Shown: positions 52,051 through 61,677, counted from the first letter of the stretch. The stretch: 64,000 nt of DNA from Ulvibacter antarcticus (GCF_003688405.1 NZ_REFC01000016.1:62001-126000); one strand, 5' to 3'. Made by a program: numbers and translations. The notes: generated by a model from the sequence alone, not told the origin.

Positions 52051-52260
52051 ATGAAAAAGATAACACCAATGCTCGACCCAAAACATAAGAATGAACAAAA
52101 CATAAAGAATCAGGATTATCCGGGAGAACCTAACTCCAAACCAGACAGTCCGAAGCAACCTTCAAAGGAAGATCCGAAGAAAGTCCCCGAATCTAATGAT
52201 CCGGCTGGATATAGTGAATCGGGTCCAATAAAAAAATCCCCGTTTTCGGAGGAAGAATAG
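52051..52260 (+). CDS. Small proline/lysine/glutamate-rich disordered protein
   Basis: 69 residues with no hydrophobic core (PSKEDPKKVPESNDPAGYSE). Contains YPGEPN, echoing the LPGEPN word of the secreted proteins, which may be chance. Unrecognised. Confidence 0.5.
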   Translation: MKKITPMLDPKHKNEQNIKNQDYPGEPNSKPDSPKQPSKEDPKKVPESNDPAGYSESGPIKKSPFSEEE

Positions 52261-52359
52261 ATTATGAAAAGACAAAAGAATTCCTGTTAATTTCGAAACA
52301 ATTGAAAATGTAAAAAAACGTGTAAGTCGATTGAATAGTTCTTATGAATTACGAAAACT

Positions 52360-53313
52360 TTAATCGAGCAAAATAACTCTACTCTTTAACTTCCAATTTC
52401 CGTCTTCTTCCAAAACGCTTTCTGTGATACGAATCTTTTTAGGCCCTACTTTTTTGATGACATCTATAAGTTTAAGATTTTTGTGAACTTTAATGTTAAT
52501 CGTTATGGGAGATGCCAGCAGTTTTCCGTTAACAGCATTGTATACGTAAAGGGACTCCGTACCGTCCTTCAAGTTCCAAAATCCAATTTCGTCTGATGTA
52601 TCGTTGTTTAAATCTCCCAGGTTCACCAAATTGGATTTATACGCATCGCTAATACTGATAGATGGAATAGCCGGATCGCTAAATTTAATGATAGAGGTAC
52701 ATCCATCTTTGCATTTTACCTCGCCCACATTTCCTTTTGGAGTTGTGGAGGCTGTCACTAAAATCGGACTTTTCACTATCGCATACTCTGCAGAGCCATC
52801 ACCGTTAAAATCACCATACAGCCGTGGATTGGCTTTGTAAATAGCCTCCAAAATGGCCTTAGTGGGTGCCAAATCAGTATTTTTGGAAGTATTGGCAGCT
52901 GTTACACCTTCTCTAAGAATCCTGAATTCTCCGTTCTTATAGATAACCGACAAAAACGATGGGTAGGCCTCAGTGACTTCATTATAAGTAATTTGTTTCG
53001 TAAAAGTAATCAGATAATTGCCGTCTTCTTTTTCAATAGTGATGCTACTGTCGTCCAACGATTGCTTAAGGTCCGGGTATTTTTGAAACAATCCGATCTT
53101 GTCCAATTGTATCTGCTCCTTGGTCATTTCGGCACCAAAATAGGTGACCACATCCATATAATCCTGTTTTAGATCTTCTGCCTTAATCGGTGTATGTTTG
53201 CTATTCCACTCGTGAAGAAATTCACGCACTTCCTTTTCACCCTTGGGATTCACCTCGTTACAGCTTCCGAAGAGAATAATATTCAAAACAAATAATAGGG
53301 AGATATACTTCAT
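52360..53313 (-). CDS. Lipoprotein with C-terminal FG-GAP/VCBS-like repeat
   Basis: 317 residues. Signal with lipobox LFGSC (Cys about 18). The middle has YGDFNGDGSAEYAIVKS and NLGDLNNDTSDEIGFWN, calcium-loop-like repeats of beta-propellers. Likely faces the periplasm or cell surface. No partner known. Confidence 0.72.
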   Translation of the reverse strand: MKYISLLFVLNIILFGSCNEVNPKGEKEVREFLHEWNSKHTPIKAEDLKQDYMDVVTYFGAEMTKEQIQLDKIGLFQKYPDLKQSLDDSSITIEKEDGNYLITFTKQITYNEVTEAYPSFLSVIYKNGEFRILREGVTAANTSKNTDLAPTKAILEAIYKANPRLYGDFNGDGSAEYAIVKSPILVTASTTPKGNVGEVKCKDGCTSIIKFSDPAIPSISISDAYKSNLVNLGDLNNDTSDEIGFWNLKDGTESLYVYNAVNGKLLASPITINIKVHKNLKLIDVIKKVGPKKIRITESVLEEDGNWKLKSRVILLD

Positions 53314-53482
53314 AAACTGGATTGCTTTTAATCAATTGATTATAGTCTATAAATATACTAGAAATAGAAAGCTACTTCCTACTGAAAACTTCAGAAATAC
53401 TCTCAGGATAAGAAAGTGGTTAAGTCCATTGGCTTCGGAAAATGTTGGAATTGTTGAGAAGCCTTCTATATAACTAAGCCTA

Positions 53483-54493
53483 TCAGCGTTTCATTTCACT
53501 TAGATTCCATTTTAAACCGGGTGTGACTCGAATCTTATTATCTTCTATTTCTCCTATTTCCGATCTATTACCGATACTTGCATAAAGAATCAGGTTTTTC
53601 ATGATCAATATTTCTATATTCACACCTAAATCGAGATCGCTTTTTTCTGAAGAATAGATTACTTCTCCTCCTATATTTACATGAGCAGAAAGGTAACGCA
53701 ATCCCATCCCCCATTTTAATTCATTGATATCGGTCTTTTTTTCCAGAACGTTGTTACGATACATAATTAACGCCAACATATTAATTCCTTTTCCGAAGGA
53801 ATATTCGGCAGATACCCAAGCCTGATTGCGATATCCTTGTAAGCTATCCGACTTAAAATCGCTGTTTTTAAATCGGCCGGCGGTGGCAACACCAATGGAG
53901 ACAGCACCTCCTATTTTATCACGCATCTCTTCTTTAATTTTTTCGTAAGCCTTTTTTAATTTAGGATTCTCAACTACCTCATCTGAAGCTTGACCAAATG
54001 GGTCAGGATCATCATCGGGCATTAGAGCATCATCAATCGCCTTCCCTAGCTCTTTATTTTTCAAAAGATCTTTTGAATCGAACAGCGTGATTCTTGCTCC
54101 CGCGCTCATTACCAAATCATCCGGAAATGCCTCAACAGTGGTCGAGGCGAATGAAAACTGTGTGTTGGCAAGTAAACGTTTGATTCCGTTTTCTCTATAT
54201 TGTTTAATGTTTTCTAAGCGACCACCCAGTACAAAATAAGGATTAAAATCGACGGCGAAACCCATATCCACTTCCTGACTACTAATAAAACTATTGGCGA
54301 GATTTACTACCAGCTCCTGTGCAGCACCACCTCTGGTTACCACTGTAGGATTAGCATCCAAGATTGCAAATGCCGGGCTCTCGGGTATGTTATAATCTAG
54401 TTTATATTTGTGAGCTGCGTTTTCCTGAGCAACGAGAAAACCAAACATCATACATAAACATACTATTGTGCTAACTATTCTATACTTGCCCAT
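53483..54493 (-). CDS. Outer-membrane beta-barrel protein
   Basis: 336 residues from the ATG at 54493 (signal peptide to LVAQ). The rest alternates beta strands (KRLLANTQFSFAS, INELKWGMGLRYLSAHV) with an acidic loop DDDPDPFGQ and ends on a strand. Overlaps the upstream gene by 19 bp, so coupled. Confidence 0.7.
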   Translation of the reverse strand: MGKYRIVSTIVCLCMMFGFLVAQENAAHKYKLDYNIPESPAFAILDANPTVVTRGGAAQELVVNLANSFISSQEVDMGFAVDFNPYFVLGGRLENIKQYRENGIKRLLANTQFSFASTTVEAFPDDLVMSAGARITLFDSKDLLKNKELGKAIDDALMPDDDPDPFGQASDEVVENPKLKKAYEKIKEEMRDKIGGAVSIGVATAGRFKNSDFKSDSLQGYRNQAWVSAEYSFGKGINMLALIMYRNNVLEKKTDINELKWGMGLRYLSAHVNIGGEVIYSSEKSDLDLGVNIEILIMKNLILYASIGNRSEIGEIEDNKIRVTPGLKWNLSEMKR

Positions 54494-54918
54494 ATCGCTT
54501 CCGTTTGAATTTGTGGTTTTTCTATAAAGATCACTTGATTCTTCATGCTTCGTTGTTCTCCATCTGAACATTGCGGATATTTCCCATAATAGGTTGTGTC
54601 GGTAACGGTTTTACATTTTTCACCATTCTGCCAAAACTCGATTTTTAATATGCCGTTTTCAACCTGCGGTACCTGACTACAAGCGTTAATGCTCCATGCC
54701 AGGGCATAGTTTAATAATTTATCGGATTTTGTGGCTAACGTAAACTCGGTAGCGCCATTATCGCCAGTAACTGCTTCAAACTTTTCCACTATATCATAGC
54801 CGGAAGTGGTTTTTGGTTTACCCAGATAAAATTTTCCAGATGACCGAATTCCATTATTGATTGAAATTTTTACCGTAATGGAATCTCCATTGAGGTTTAT
54901 TAAACAAGAATTGCCCAT
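54475..54918 (-). CDS. Hypothetical protein preceding the beta-barrel
   Basis: 147 residues, no signal. Beta-rich start (SCLINLNGDSITVKISINNG), then ALAWSINACSQVPQVENGIL. No family recognised; Cys residues at several positions. Co-translated with the barrel gene. Confidence 0.6.
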   Translation of the reverse strand: MGNSCLINLNGDSITVKISINNGIRSSGKFYLGKPKTTSGYDIVEKFEAVTGDNGATEFTLATKSDKLLNYALAWSINACSQVPQVENGILKIEFWQNGEKCKTVTDTTYYGKYPQCSDGEQRSMKNQVIFIEKPQIQTEAIWASIE

Positions 54919-55342
54919 AATTAAATAATTTAATTGGTTAACTACATGATTATTATCGATTTACAAGGGGAATTGAACTAATCTTTTTTTGCTTCAGAAG
55001 TAACTACATTCAAGTCATACTCCCTTTAAATCAAGGATCGAAATAAATTATATTTACCAAAAAATTTCAGTATTATAGATTTTCAGTAAATGAATAAGCA
55101 AAAAATATTGGGGAATTCTTACAATACTCCTCTAAAGCTAGGGCATTTTTTCGAATAAACAAAAGTCAGAACCTTGTTTTTAGGACACTGTACTATAATT
55201 GATTACAGGATTTTCATTTTTAAATGACATAAGGCATAAGATTAAAAATAAATATCATTAACCTATTTTATGAAATTATGGACACACTACAAAGAGGGAA
55301 TTTTATATCTTTGTGTGAAATTTAAAATGTAAAAACTTAGTT
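54919..55342. other. Intergenic region, no gene seen
   Basis: About 420 AT-rich bp. A TATCTTTG at 55307-55314 is the -7 box for the small ORF that follows; no clear -33. No repeats. Confidence 0.5.
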
Positions 55343-55423
55343 ATGGGAGTAGGTGGAATTGTTATCGCAAGTGCAATTGTTTGTTTAGCCTTAGGAATTA
55401 TTGGCCGTTTTATGAATAGATAA
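55343..55423 (+). CDS. 26-residue membrane peptide
   Basis: GVGGIVIASAIVCLALGIIG then RFMNR. One hydrophobic helix with a basic end, about 30 bp behind a good -7 box, which supports expression. Small hydrophobic peptides of this form can be type I toxins or membrane regulators; no antisense RNA is evident. Confidence 0.6.
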   Translation: MGVGGIVIASAIVCLALGIIGRFMNR

Positions 55424-55516
55424 AAACACTTAGAGAAAAGATATTATATTACTAAAGGTATAATTTATACTAACCGGTGTAATACTATTTTCTAGAACCT
55501 TTTTAATATTTGTTAT

Positions 55517-55894
55517 TTAAGCACTCCAAGATTTATCACCCGAACCGATAGTCGTGTCTTGATAGTTCTTCAATAGATTACTGTAAAAACGATTTTGTGA
55601 GCTTCCATCTTCAATACAGCCACAGAGTGTTTCTTCAAGATTACTATAATTCACTTTTTCAGATACAGCCTCATTAATATCGTATAAATCAATAGCGCGG
55701 TCTGTTCTTGGTTTAGAATTCCAAAGTGCAATGATTTGTTTGTCGTAATCAATAGTTGCGTCAATGGCCCCAAAATAAAAAATTAGCAAATCCCTATGAA
55801 ATGGATAAAATTTCATCCCAAAAGATTGAAAGTCACAGCTTTTAACTATAAGGTTTCGTACATCTTCCTTGATGCTTGTATTTGATTCTACCAT
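55517..55894 (-). CDS. Hypothetical protein
   Basis: 125 residues, no signal, alpha/beta. Contains FGAIDATIDYDKQIIALWNS and ETLCGCIEDGSS. Not recognised. Isolated between two AT-rich gaps. Confidence 0.55.
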   Translation of the reverse strand: MVESNTSIKEDVRNLIVKSCDFQSFGMKFYPFHRDLLIFYFGAIDATIDYDKQIIALWNSKPRTDRAIDLYDINEAVSEKVNYSNLEETLCGCIEDGSSQNRFYSNLLKNYQDTTIGSGDKSWSA

Positions 55895-56016
55895 TGCATT
55901 TCTATTTATACATCGAAAGTAAGAAATAGCAAATGAATAAATATATTTGAAACCATCTTTAGCTTCAATTTAACTCAGTAAAGATCAAATCGTTAAAGAA
56001 ATTAAGAAGAGTCGTT

Positions 56017-56415
56017 TTAATTTTCCACTTCGAGCTCATTATCCTCCCAATTGGTGAGTCCGCCCTGCATGTCATAAATTTCTTTAAAACCCAAATCAGC
56101 AAGAATTTTTGCTGCTTTGGCACTTCGCCCTCCTTTTTTGCAATACACATACACCGGTTTATTCTTATCCAGTGTTTTTACCTTTTCTTGAAAATCTGAA
56201 GTAGTTACACAAATATTCTGGGCATTTTTCAAATGGCTTACTCCATATTCCTGATCCGTACGCACATCTAGTAGTTGTGCGTCTGAACTGGGACTATAAA
56301 TAGCGTCGTAGACTTCTTGTGGGCTTATCACCTTTATAGCTGCTGCCTCTTTTTGAGCACAGCTCTGTAAGGCGATTGCACAGCTAAAAATTGCAATTAA
56401 TAGTAATTTTTTCAT
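56017..56415 (-). CDS. Exported rhodanese-like lipoprotein
   Basis: 132 residues. Lipobox ALQSC; rhodanese domain with DVRTDQEYGVSHLKNAQNI and active-site Cys in VYCKKGGRS. Transfers sulfane sulfur or acts in redox in the periplasm. Nine bases after the next rhodanese gene. Confidence 0.9.
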   Translation of the reverse strand: MKKLLLIAIFSCAIALQSCAQKEAAAIKVISPQEVYDAIYSPSSDAQLLDVRTDQEYGVSHLKNAQNICVTTSDFQEKVKTLDKNKPVYVYCKKGGRSAKAAKILADLGFKEIYDMQGGLTNWEDNELEVEN

Positions 56416-56424
56416 TTATGATTT

Positions 56425-56745
56425 TTAAATTGTTGTTTCCCCATCCCATTCAGAAAAGCCACCAATGAGGTTGTAAGTGTTTTTAAATCCTAAAGAGTTC
56501 AAAATAGCACAAGCCTGTCCGCTTCGTCCACCCGATCTACAATAGATATAGTAATTTTTTGACACATCCATTTGCTTGGCTTCATCCATAAAAGTACCTG
56601 CATTAAAAATATCCAGATGCTTCATATTCGGAATATAGCCTTCTTCTACCTCTAACTGAGTACGTACGTCCAAAATTATTGCATTGTCATCATTTGCCAA
56701 TTGTTCACTCCATTGTGATTGTGTAAGGTCTGCCATTGTAGCCAT
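56425..56745 (-). CDS. Cytosolic rhodanese-like protein
   Basis: 106 residues, no signal. DVRTQLEVEEGYIPNMKHLD and active-site IYCRSGGRSGQA. Forms an operon with the exported rhodanese. Confidence 0.92.
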   Translation of the reverse strand: MATMADLTQSQWSEQLANDDNAIILDVRTQLEVEEGYIPNMKHLDIFNAGTFMDEAKQMDVSKNYYIYCRSGGRSGQACAILNSLGFKNTYNLIGGFSEWDGETTI

Positions 56746-57068
56746 AGAATTTTAAAAATTTCCGTAAAAATAATGATTCGCATTTTATAAACGTAAAAAA
56801 ATCCGAAAACGTTCATTGTTTTCGGATTTTTATCTCTTCGGAAAGCTTATCAAATAAAAGAAATAGAATCGCCGGATATAAAACATCCGGTTCGCATCTA
56901 TTAGAGTACAATTTTTTAAATCATCGATAGCGTATCATGGAAAACCCTGTAACCTCAATTTCTAGCCCATTCTTATGCTAGAAAATTCAAAAGCATTCTG
57001 AAAAAAAAAACCGGCGAACGTACTTGAACGTTACCGGTTTGTATGTTGTAAATTTAACTGAATGCTGA
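56746..57068. other. Intergenic region with two hairpins
   Basis: About 320 bp. A hairpin AATCCGAAAAC/GTTTTCGGATT (56800-56828) with A- and T-runs and the terminator at 57009-57039. Between them CCGGAT/ATCCGG (56872-56892). No ORF; a short transcript between the hairpins is possible. Confidence 0.55.
57009..57039 (-). terminator. Intrinsic terminator of the thioredoxin operon
   Basis: AACCGG / CCGGTT with inner AACG pairs, preceded by a long A-run that becomes a T-run on the minus strand. Confidence 0.8.
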
Positions 57069-57701
57069 TTACACTTTAATAGAACAGCCTATCGCTTTAG
57101 TCTCTTTCAAGCTCACAGGTTTTCCGTCCAACAATTCATTGATGGCATTCGCCAGAAATCGTTCTTTAGCCAGACTTGCACTGCGAACATTGTCATCAAT
57201 GGCTCCTATGTATTTTACCACATTTCCTGCTTCTTCCTTTTGCAATAAGTACACATGAGGCGTTTTGGAAGCGCCGTATTTTGCATAAACCTTATCCTTG
57301 GCATCAAAGAGATACGGAAACGTAAAGCCCTTGTCCTTCGCTTTTTCTTTCATTAGTTCGTAAGTGTCATCAGGTTGAACACTTGGATTATTTGGATTAA
57401 TTGCAATCACCGGAAATCCTTTATCCTTAAATTCTTGATCTAAGGCGATAATACGGTCTTCACTGGCAACGGCATAAGGGCAAGTGTTGCACGTAAATAT
57501 TACAATAAAGCCTTTGGCACTTTTATAATCTGATAGAGACACCATTTTACCGTCAACATTGAGAAGTTTAAAATCGGTTGCCAGATCACCAATTGCATAT
57601 CCTTCAGCTGCTGCGTTATTGTTTTCAGATTTGAAACTACTAAAAGCTAACATTCCAAAAACAGCAATAGCAACAAGAGTTATAATTGATTTTGTTTTCA
57701 T
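57069..57701 (-). CDS. Exported thioredoxin-fold peroxiredoxin-like protein
   Basis: 210 residues. Signal about 1-22, then LATDFKLLNVDGKMVSLSDY and the redox motif FTCNTCPYA. AhpC/TSA-type thioredoxin; DDNVRSASLAKERFLANAI resembles related proteins. Co-transcribed with TlpA. Confidence 0.85.
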   Translation of the reverse strand: MKTKSIITLVAIAVFGMLAFSSFKSENNNAAAEGYAIGDLATDFKLLNVDGKMVSLSDYKSAKGFIVIFTCNTCPYAVASEDRIIALDQEFKDKGFPVIAINPNNPSVQPDDTYELMKEKAKDKGFTFPYLFDAKDKVYAKYGASKTPHVYLLQKEEAGNVVKYIGAIDDNVRSASLAKERFLANAINELLDGKPVSLKETKAIGCSIKV

Positions 57702-57713
57702 AATAGATATATT

Positions 57714-58262
57714 TTATAAAATTAATTCTAATTCTTTTTCTAATTCTTCATAAGTGAAGGATCGTTCATAAAATTTACGAGTATTACCATTGTAAATAAT
57801 CGTAGCGGGTATCGCTCCACTCCATTCTTTGGACACTTTTGGAATCCATCTATTTGCATCGGCATCATCCAGTAAAATTACTTGAGATTTTATTTCATTC
57901 TTGTCAATAAACGGAATGACTTGAGATTCCAATTTATCAGGAAAATCTAGGCTCACTAATATCACTTTTACTTTCGCTTCGGAATATTTTGCTGCTACTT
58001 CTTCGAAAGCAGGTAATTCCTTTATACAAGGTTTACACCAAGTGGCCCAAAAATTGATAATATAAGTAGAATCGTTTTCTTTAGTAAGAAAGGTATTTAA
58101 TTCATCAAAATTTAAAGAAGGAACCCTAGCCGACGATTTTAGCCGTACCGATTCATTAATAGGTTCCATGGTATTTGACATTTCTTGCGAAGCCACCTCA
58201 GGTTTTTTATCACCACAGGAAGCTAAAACGCCGATGAGAAGTAATATGAAGATCTTTTTCAT
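57714..58262 (-). CDS. TlpA-like thioredoxin lipoprotein
   Basis: 182 residues. Lipobox VLASC, then FWATWCKPCIKELPAFEE with the WCxxC site. Periplasmic disulfide reductant, possibly for cytochrome maturation or oxidative defence. First gene of the two-gene operon. Confidence 0.9.
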   Translation of the reverse strand: MKKIFILLLIGVLASCGDKKPEVASQEMSNTMEPINESVRLKSSARVPSLNFDELNTFLTKENDSTYIINFWATWCKPCIKELPAFEEVAAKYSEAKVKVILVSLDFPDKLESQVIPFIDKNEIKSQVILLDDADANRWIPKVSKEWSGAIPATIIYNGNTRKFYERSFTYEELEKELELIL

Positions 58263-58391
58263 TATCTAAAAATATTCAATTAAATGAATTTCAGAAACAA
58301 TTTAACAAATCATTCTAAGTCTCGAGATCCGGTAATTTTAAACATATGTATAAATATTTGTTAAATAGCTTTCAGAAACCAAAATCAACTG

Positions 58392-58425
58392 TACATTTGT
58401 ATCTACAAATATTGTTGATACAAAT
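58392..58425 (+). promoter_or_regulatory. Promoter and MarR operator before the MarR-YceI operon
   Basis: -7 box TACATTTG (58392-58399); ATTTGTATC (58395-58403) and GATACAAAT (58417-58425) form an exact inverted repeat ending at the start codon, so binding would block transcription and translation. Confidence 0.78.
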
Positions 58426-58881
58426 ATGAAGATAGAAGAAGCACTAAAATCAATTCACAGTATGGGGATCACCACAAAAACAGTGATCAACATTATGTAT
58501 ACTTCTCGTATTATCGAAGAAGAGATAGTGAGTGTATTAAAACCATACGACCTTAACATTCCTCAATACAACGTGCTTCGAATTCTTAGGGGACAAAATG
58601 GTCAGCCCGCTAATCTATCGACATTACAAGAGCGCATGGTCGACAGAAATAGTAATACTACCCGTCTAGTAGATAAATTAATTAAAAAAGGCTGGGTAAA
58701 TCGTTCTGTTTGTAAATCGAACAGACGGAAAGTGGAAATATTAATCACAAATAAAGGTTTGGAAATATTGAAAGAGCTCGATCCTATTACCGACCAAAAC
58801 AACGAAAAAATTTTAAGCAACATTTCAAAAGAAGAATTGGAAGCTTTAAACACAACCTTAGATACATTAAGAACATTTTAA
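58426..58881 (+). CDS. MarR-family regulator of yceI
   Basis: 151 residues. Winged helix about 60-110: NLSTLQERMVDRNSNTTRLVDKLIKKGWVNR and wing SNRRKVEILITNKG. Drives itself and the YceI gene through the operator in front. Signal unknown. Confidence 0.92.
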   Translation: MKIEEALKSIHSMGITTKTVINIMYTSRIIEEEIVSVLKPYDLNIPQYNVLRILRGQNGQPANLSTLQERMVDRNSNTTRLVDKLIKKGWVNRSVCKSNRRKVEILITNKGLEILKELDPITDQNNEKILSNISKEELEALNTTLDTLRTF

Positions 58882-58903
58882 ATCAATAAATAAATAGTAA
58901 AAT

Positions 58904-59473
58904 ATGAAAACAACAATGAAAACAATATTATTAGCAGTAATCGTTATGGGAACCGCAGCTTTCACAACTATCAAAAAAGAAAGAAAAGTTGTAAAAGAGG
59001 CCACCATCGAATGGAAAGGTAAAAAAGTTCTAGGATCTCACAACGGGACTATCGATCTAACTGAAGGCTATCTTGAAATGGAAGGAAATTCGGTTACTGG
59101 TGGGAAATTTATAGTGGATATGTCTTCAATTACCGTAAACGATCTTGAAGCTGGTAGCGGAAAGGAAAAACTAGAAGGGCACTTAAAAAGTGATGATTTC
59201 TTCGGAGTAGAAACGCATCCACAAGCAATTCTTGAAATTACAACTGCTAAAAAAGTTGAAGCTGGTTACGATATTACCGGAAGTATGACGATCAAAGGAA
59301 AAACCAATCCTATTGAATTCACCCTTGCAATGGGTAAAGACTCTGCTACTGCAGACTTAAAAATAGATCGCACAAAGTACGGAGTTCAATATGGTTCTGG
59401 TAGCTTTTTTGATGGTTTAGGTGATAAAGCGATTGCTGATAACTTTGAATTGACAGTGAATTTAAAATTTTAG
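58904..59473 (+). CDS. YceI-family lipid-binding protein
   Basis: 189 residues. Signal peptide about 1-23; the YceI lipocalin-like fold with GGKFIVDMSSITV, LKSDDFFGVETHPQAILEI and FDGLGDKAIADNFELTVNL. Binds isoprenoids or amphiphiles. In an operon with MarR (22-bp gap). Confidence 0.93.
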   Translation: MKTTMKTILLAVIVMGTAAFTTIKKERKVVKEATIEWKGKKVLGSHNGTIDLTEGYLEMEGNSVTGGKFIVDMSSITVNDLEAGSGKEKLEGHLKSDDFFGVETHPQAILEITTAKKVEAGYDITGSMTIKGKTNPIEFTLAMGKDSATADLKIDRTKYGVQYGSGSFFDGLGDKAIADNFELTVNLKF

Positions 59474-59524
59474 TAAAATAAATGTGTTGTTATAAATTTG
59501 ATTTATATATTTGAAATTCAAATT

Positions 59525-59581
59525 ATGATAACAATTATAACAAATAGCTGGTGGTGGAATAAATTACGTCGAACGTCGTGA
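59525..59581 (+). CDS. trpL: trp leader peptide
   Basis: MITIITNSWWWNKLRRTS: 18 residues with three successive Trp codons. Ribosome stalling here controls the hairpin downstream. It lies about 100 bp before trpE. Confidence 0.88.
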   Translation: MITIITNSWWWNKLRRTS

Positions 59582-59640
59582 TCTAAAGCACTATTAGTAT
59601 ATCCATACAAAGGCTTGTCATTCACGACAGGCCTTTTTTT
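59575..59640 (+). promoter_or_regulatory. trp attenuator
   Basis: Terminator stem AAGGCTTGTC / GACAGGCCTT (59610-59635) followed by T7. The antiterminator arm GTCGTGA (59575-59581), at the end of the leader ORF, pairs with TCACGAC (59622-59628) and would break the terminator stem. The two structures exclude each other as in enteric trp attenuation. Confidence 0.85.
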
Positions 59641-59680
59641 ATTGTTAGAAATTTAAACACTAAGTCGCTTAAACCTAAAA

Positions 59681-61108
59681 ATGAAATATCACTTAACTAC
59701 ATATTCGAAAAAACTGCTGGCCGATACCCTTACTCCGGTATCTGTCTATCTTCGATTGCGGGATAAATTCCCCAATAGTTTACTTCTTGAAAGTAGCGAC
59801 TACCATGCAAACGACAATAGCTTCAGTTATATCTGCTGCAACCCAATTGCTTCTATTAAAATTGAAGGTGAACAAATTACACAGCAGCTACCCGATGGTA
59901 GCAATACTAACACAGGGATTACAACGAAAACAAATATTCCTGGTATCCTGGAAGAATTTGCATCTTCATTTTCATCAGCAATTTCTTCCGAAGCTAAAGA
60001 AAAGGGAGAACAGAGCGAATTTAAATTTATAAACAATGGGCTGTTTGGATATATGGGCTATGATGCCGTTCGTTATTTTGAAGAAATTGAAATTGACAAA
60101 ACAAAATCACAACTTTCGATCCCAGATGTCTATTATGCTGTTTATCAAAATATCATAGCTATCAATCATTTCAATAATGAAGCTTATATTTTTGCGCATT
60201 GTTATGAAGCCGAAAATAACATTCCGCTTATTGAACGTCTTTTAAAATCGAAGAATTTCGCCGAATATCCATTCAATAGAAATGGAGCTCCCACTACAAA
60301 TCTGGACGATCAGGGGTTTAAAGACTTAGTTGTAAAATGCAAAGAACATTGTCAGCGAGGTGATGTATTCCAAATAGTGCCTAGCAAGCGATTTTCGCAG
60401 GAATTTACTGGGGACGAATTTAATGTATACCGCTCATTACGTAGTGTAAATCCGTCGCCGTATTTGTTCTATTTCGATTATGGAAAATTCAAGATCTTTG
60501 GGAGTTCCCCCGAAGCCCAATTAGTAGTAAAAGGCGATAGAGCAGAGATACATCCCATAGCCGGAACCTTCAAACGTACGGGAAATGATGAACAAGATGC
60601 CGAACTTGCCAAAGAACTTTCCGTAGATAAAAAGGAGAATAGCGAACATGTAATGCTAGTAGATCTGGCAAGAAATGATTTAAGCAGACATGGTTCGGAA
60701 GTCACCGTCGAAACCTATAGAGAGGTGCAGTTCTTTTCACATGTAATTCACTTGGTGAGTAAAGTCACCGCAAAAAAACATGCGAATACTTCGACCATGC
60801 AAATCGTAGCCGATACTTTTCCAGCGGGTACTCTAAGCGGCGCTCCAAAACACCGGGCAATGCAATTGCTGGAAGTTTACGAGAATACCAATCGAGAATT
60901 CTATGGCGGCGCCATCGGATTTATGGATTTTTCCGGAGATTTTAATCATGCTATTATCATACGATCTTTTGTGAGTAAAGATCATAAACTACATTATCAG
61001 GCTGGAGCAGGTGTAGTTTCCGACAGTGATGCGGAAAAAGAATTACAGGAAGTATATAATAAACTAGGAGCCCTGACAAAGGCACTTGAATTAGCTGAAA
61101 ACATCTAA
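59681..61108 (+). CDS. trpE: Anthranilate synthase component I
   Basis: 475 residues. The chorismate-binding domain has GDVFQIVPSKRFSQEF, HPIAGTFKRTG, DLARNDLSRHG and PAGTLSGAPKHRAMQLL. The N-terminal stretch LLESSDYHANDNSFSYICCN corresponds to the Trp-binding feedback site (usually LLES...). Converts chorismate and ammonia to anthranilate with TrpG. Confidence 0.97.
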   Translation: MKYHLTTYSKKLLADTLTPVSVYLRLRDKFPNSLLLESSDYHANDNSFSYICCNPIASIKIEGEQITQQLPDGSNTNTGITTKTNIPGILEEFASSFSSAISSEAKEKGEQSEFKFINNGLFGYMGYDAVRYFEEIEIDKTKSQLSIPDVYYAVYQNIIAINHFNNEAYIFAHCYEAENNIPLIERLLKSKNFAEYPFNRNGAPTTNLDDQGFKDLVVKCKEHCQRGDVFQIVPSKRFSQEFTGDEFNVYRSLRSVNPSPYLFYFDYGKFKIFGSSPEAQLVVKGDRAEIHPIAGTFKRTGNDEQDAELAKELSVDKKENSEHVMLVDLARNDLSRHGSEVTVETYREVQFFSHVIHLVSKVTAKKHANTSTMQIVADTFPAGTLSGAPKHRAMQLLEVYENTNREFYGGAIGFMDFSGDFNHAIIIRSFVSKDHKLHYQAGAGVVSDSDAEKELQEVYNKLGALTKALELAENI

Positions 61109-61110
61109 CT

Positions 61111-61677
61111 ATGAAAGTATTGGTAATTGATAACTACGACAGCTTTGTGTACAATTTAGTGCATTATCTGGAAGAACTCGATTGCGAGGTAACGGTGCTT
61201 CGAAACGATCGATTTATACTCGACGAGCTTGAGCATTATGACAAAATCCTATTATCTCCCGGCCCGGGAATACCCGATGAAGCAGGACAATTAAAGGCAG
61301 TTATTACTAAATATGCCGCAACCAAAAGCATATTGGGAGTTTGCCTGGGGCAACAAGCAATTGGGGAAGTTTTTGGAGGTTCGATCGAAAATCTTAGTAA
61401 GGTTTTTCACGGGGTGGCAACCAAAGCTAGAATTATAGTGAATGATGAGCCTCTTTTTAAGAATCTGGAAGAGGAAATCGAAATCGGAAGATATCATTCC
61501 TGGGTAGTTTCAACAGATGGATTCCCCGACGCTCTTGAAATAACGTCGGTGGACGAAAACGGGCAGATTATGTCATTACGCCACAGAACTTATGATGTGA
61601 GAGGTGTGCAGTTTCACCCCGAAAGCGTTTTAACTCCTAAGGGCAAAGAGATTATAAAAAACTGGGTAGAATCTTAA
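61111..61677 (+). CDS. trpG: Anthranilate synthase component II (glutamine amidotransferase)
   Basis: 188 residues. DNYDSFVYNLVHYL, LLSPGPGIPDEAG, nucleophile Cys in GVCLGQQAIGEVFGG, and HPESV with the catalytic His-Glu. Supplies ammonia to TrpE. Two bases after trpE. Confidence 0.97.
   Translation: MKVLVIDNYDSFVYNLVHYLEELDCEVTVLRNDRFILDELEHYDKILLSPGPGIPDEAGQLKAVITKYAATKSILGVCLGQQAIGEVFGGSIENLSKVFHGVATKARIIVNDEPLFKNLEEEIEIGRYHSWVVSTDGFPDALEITSVDENGQIMSLRHRTYDVRGVQFHPESVLTPKGKEIIKNWVES

Noticed and set aside
55343-55423. Type I toxin-antitoxin pair
   Set aside because: The peptide is hydrophobic and small, but no convergent or overlapping antisense promoter is visible, so only a small membrane peptide is claimed.
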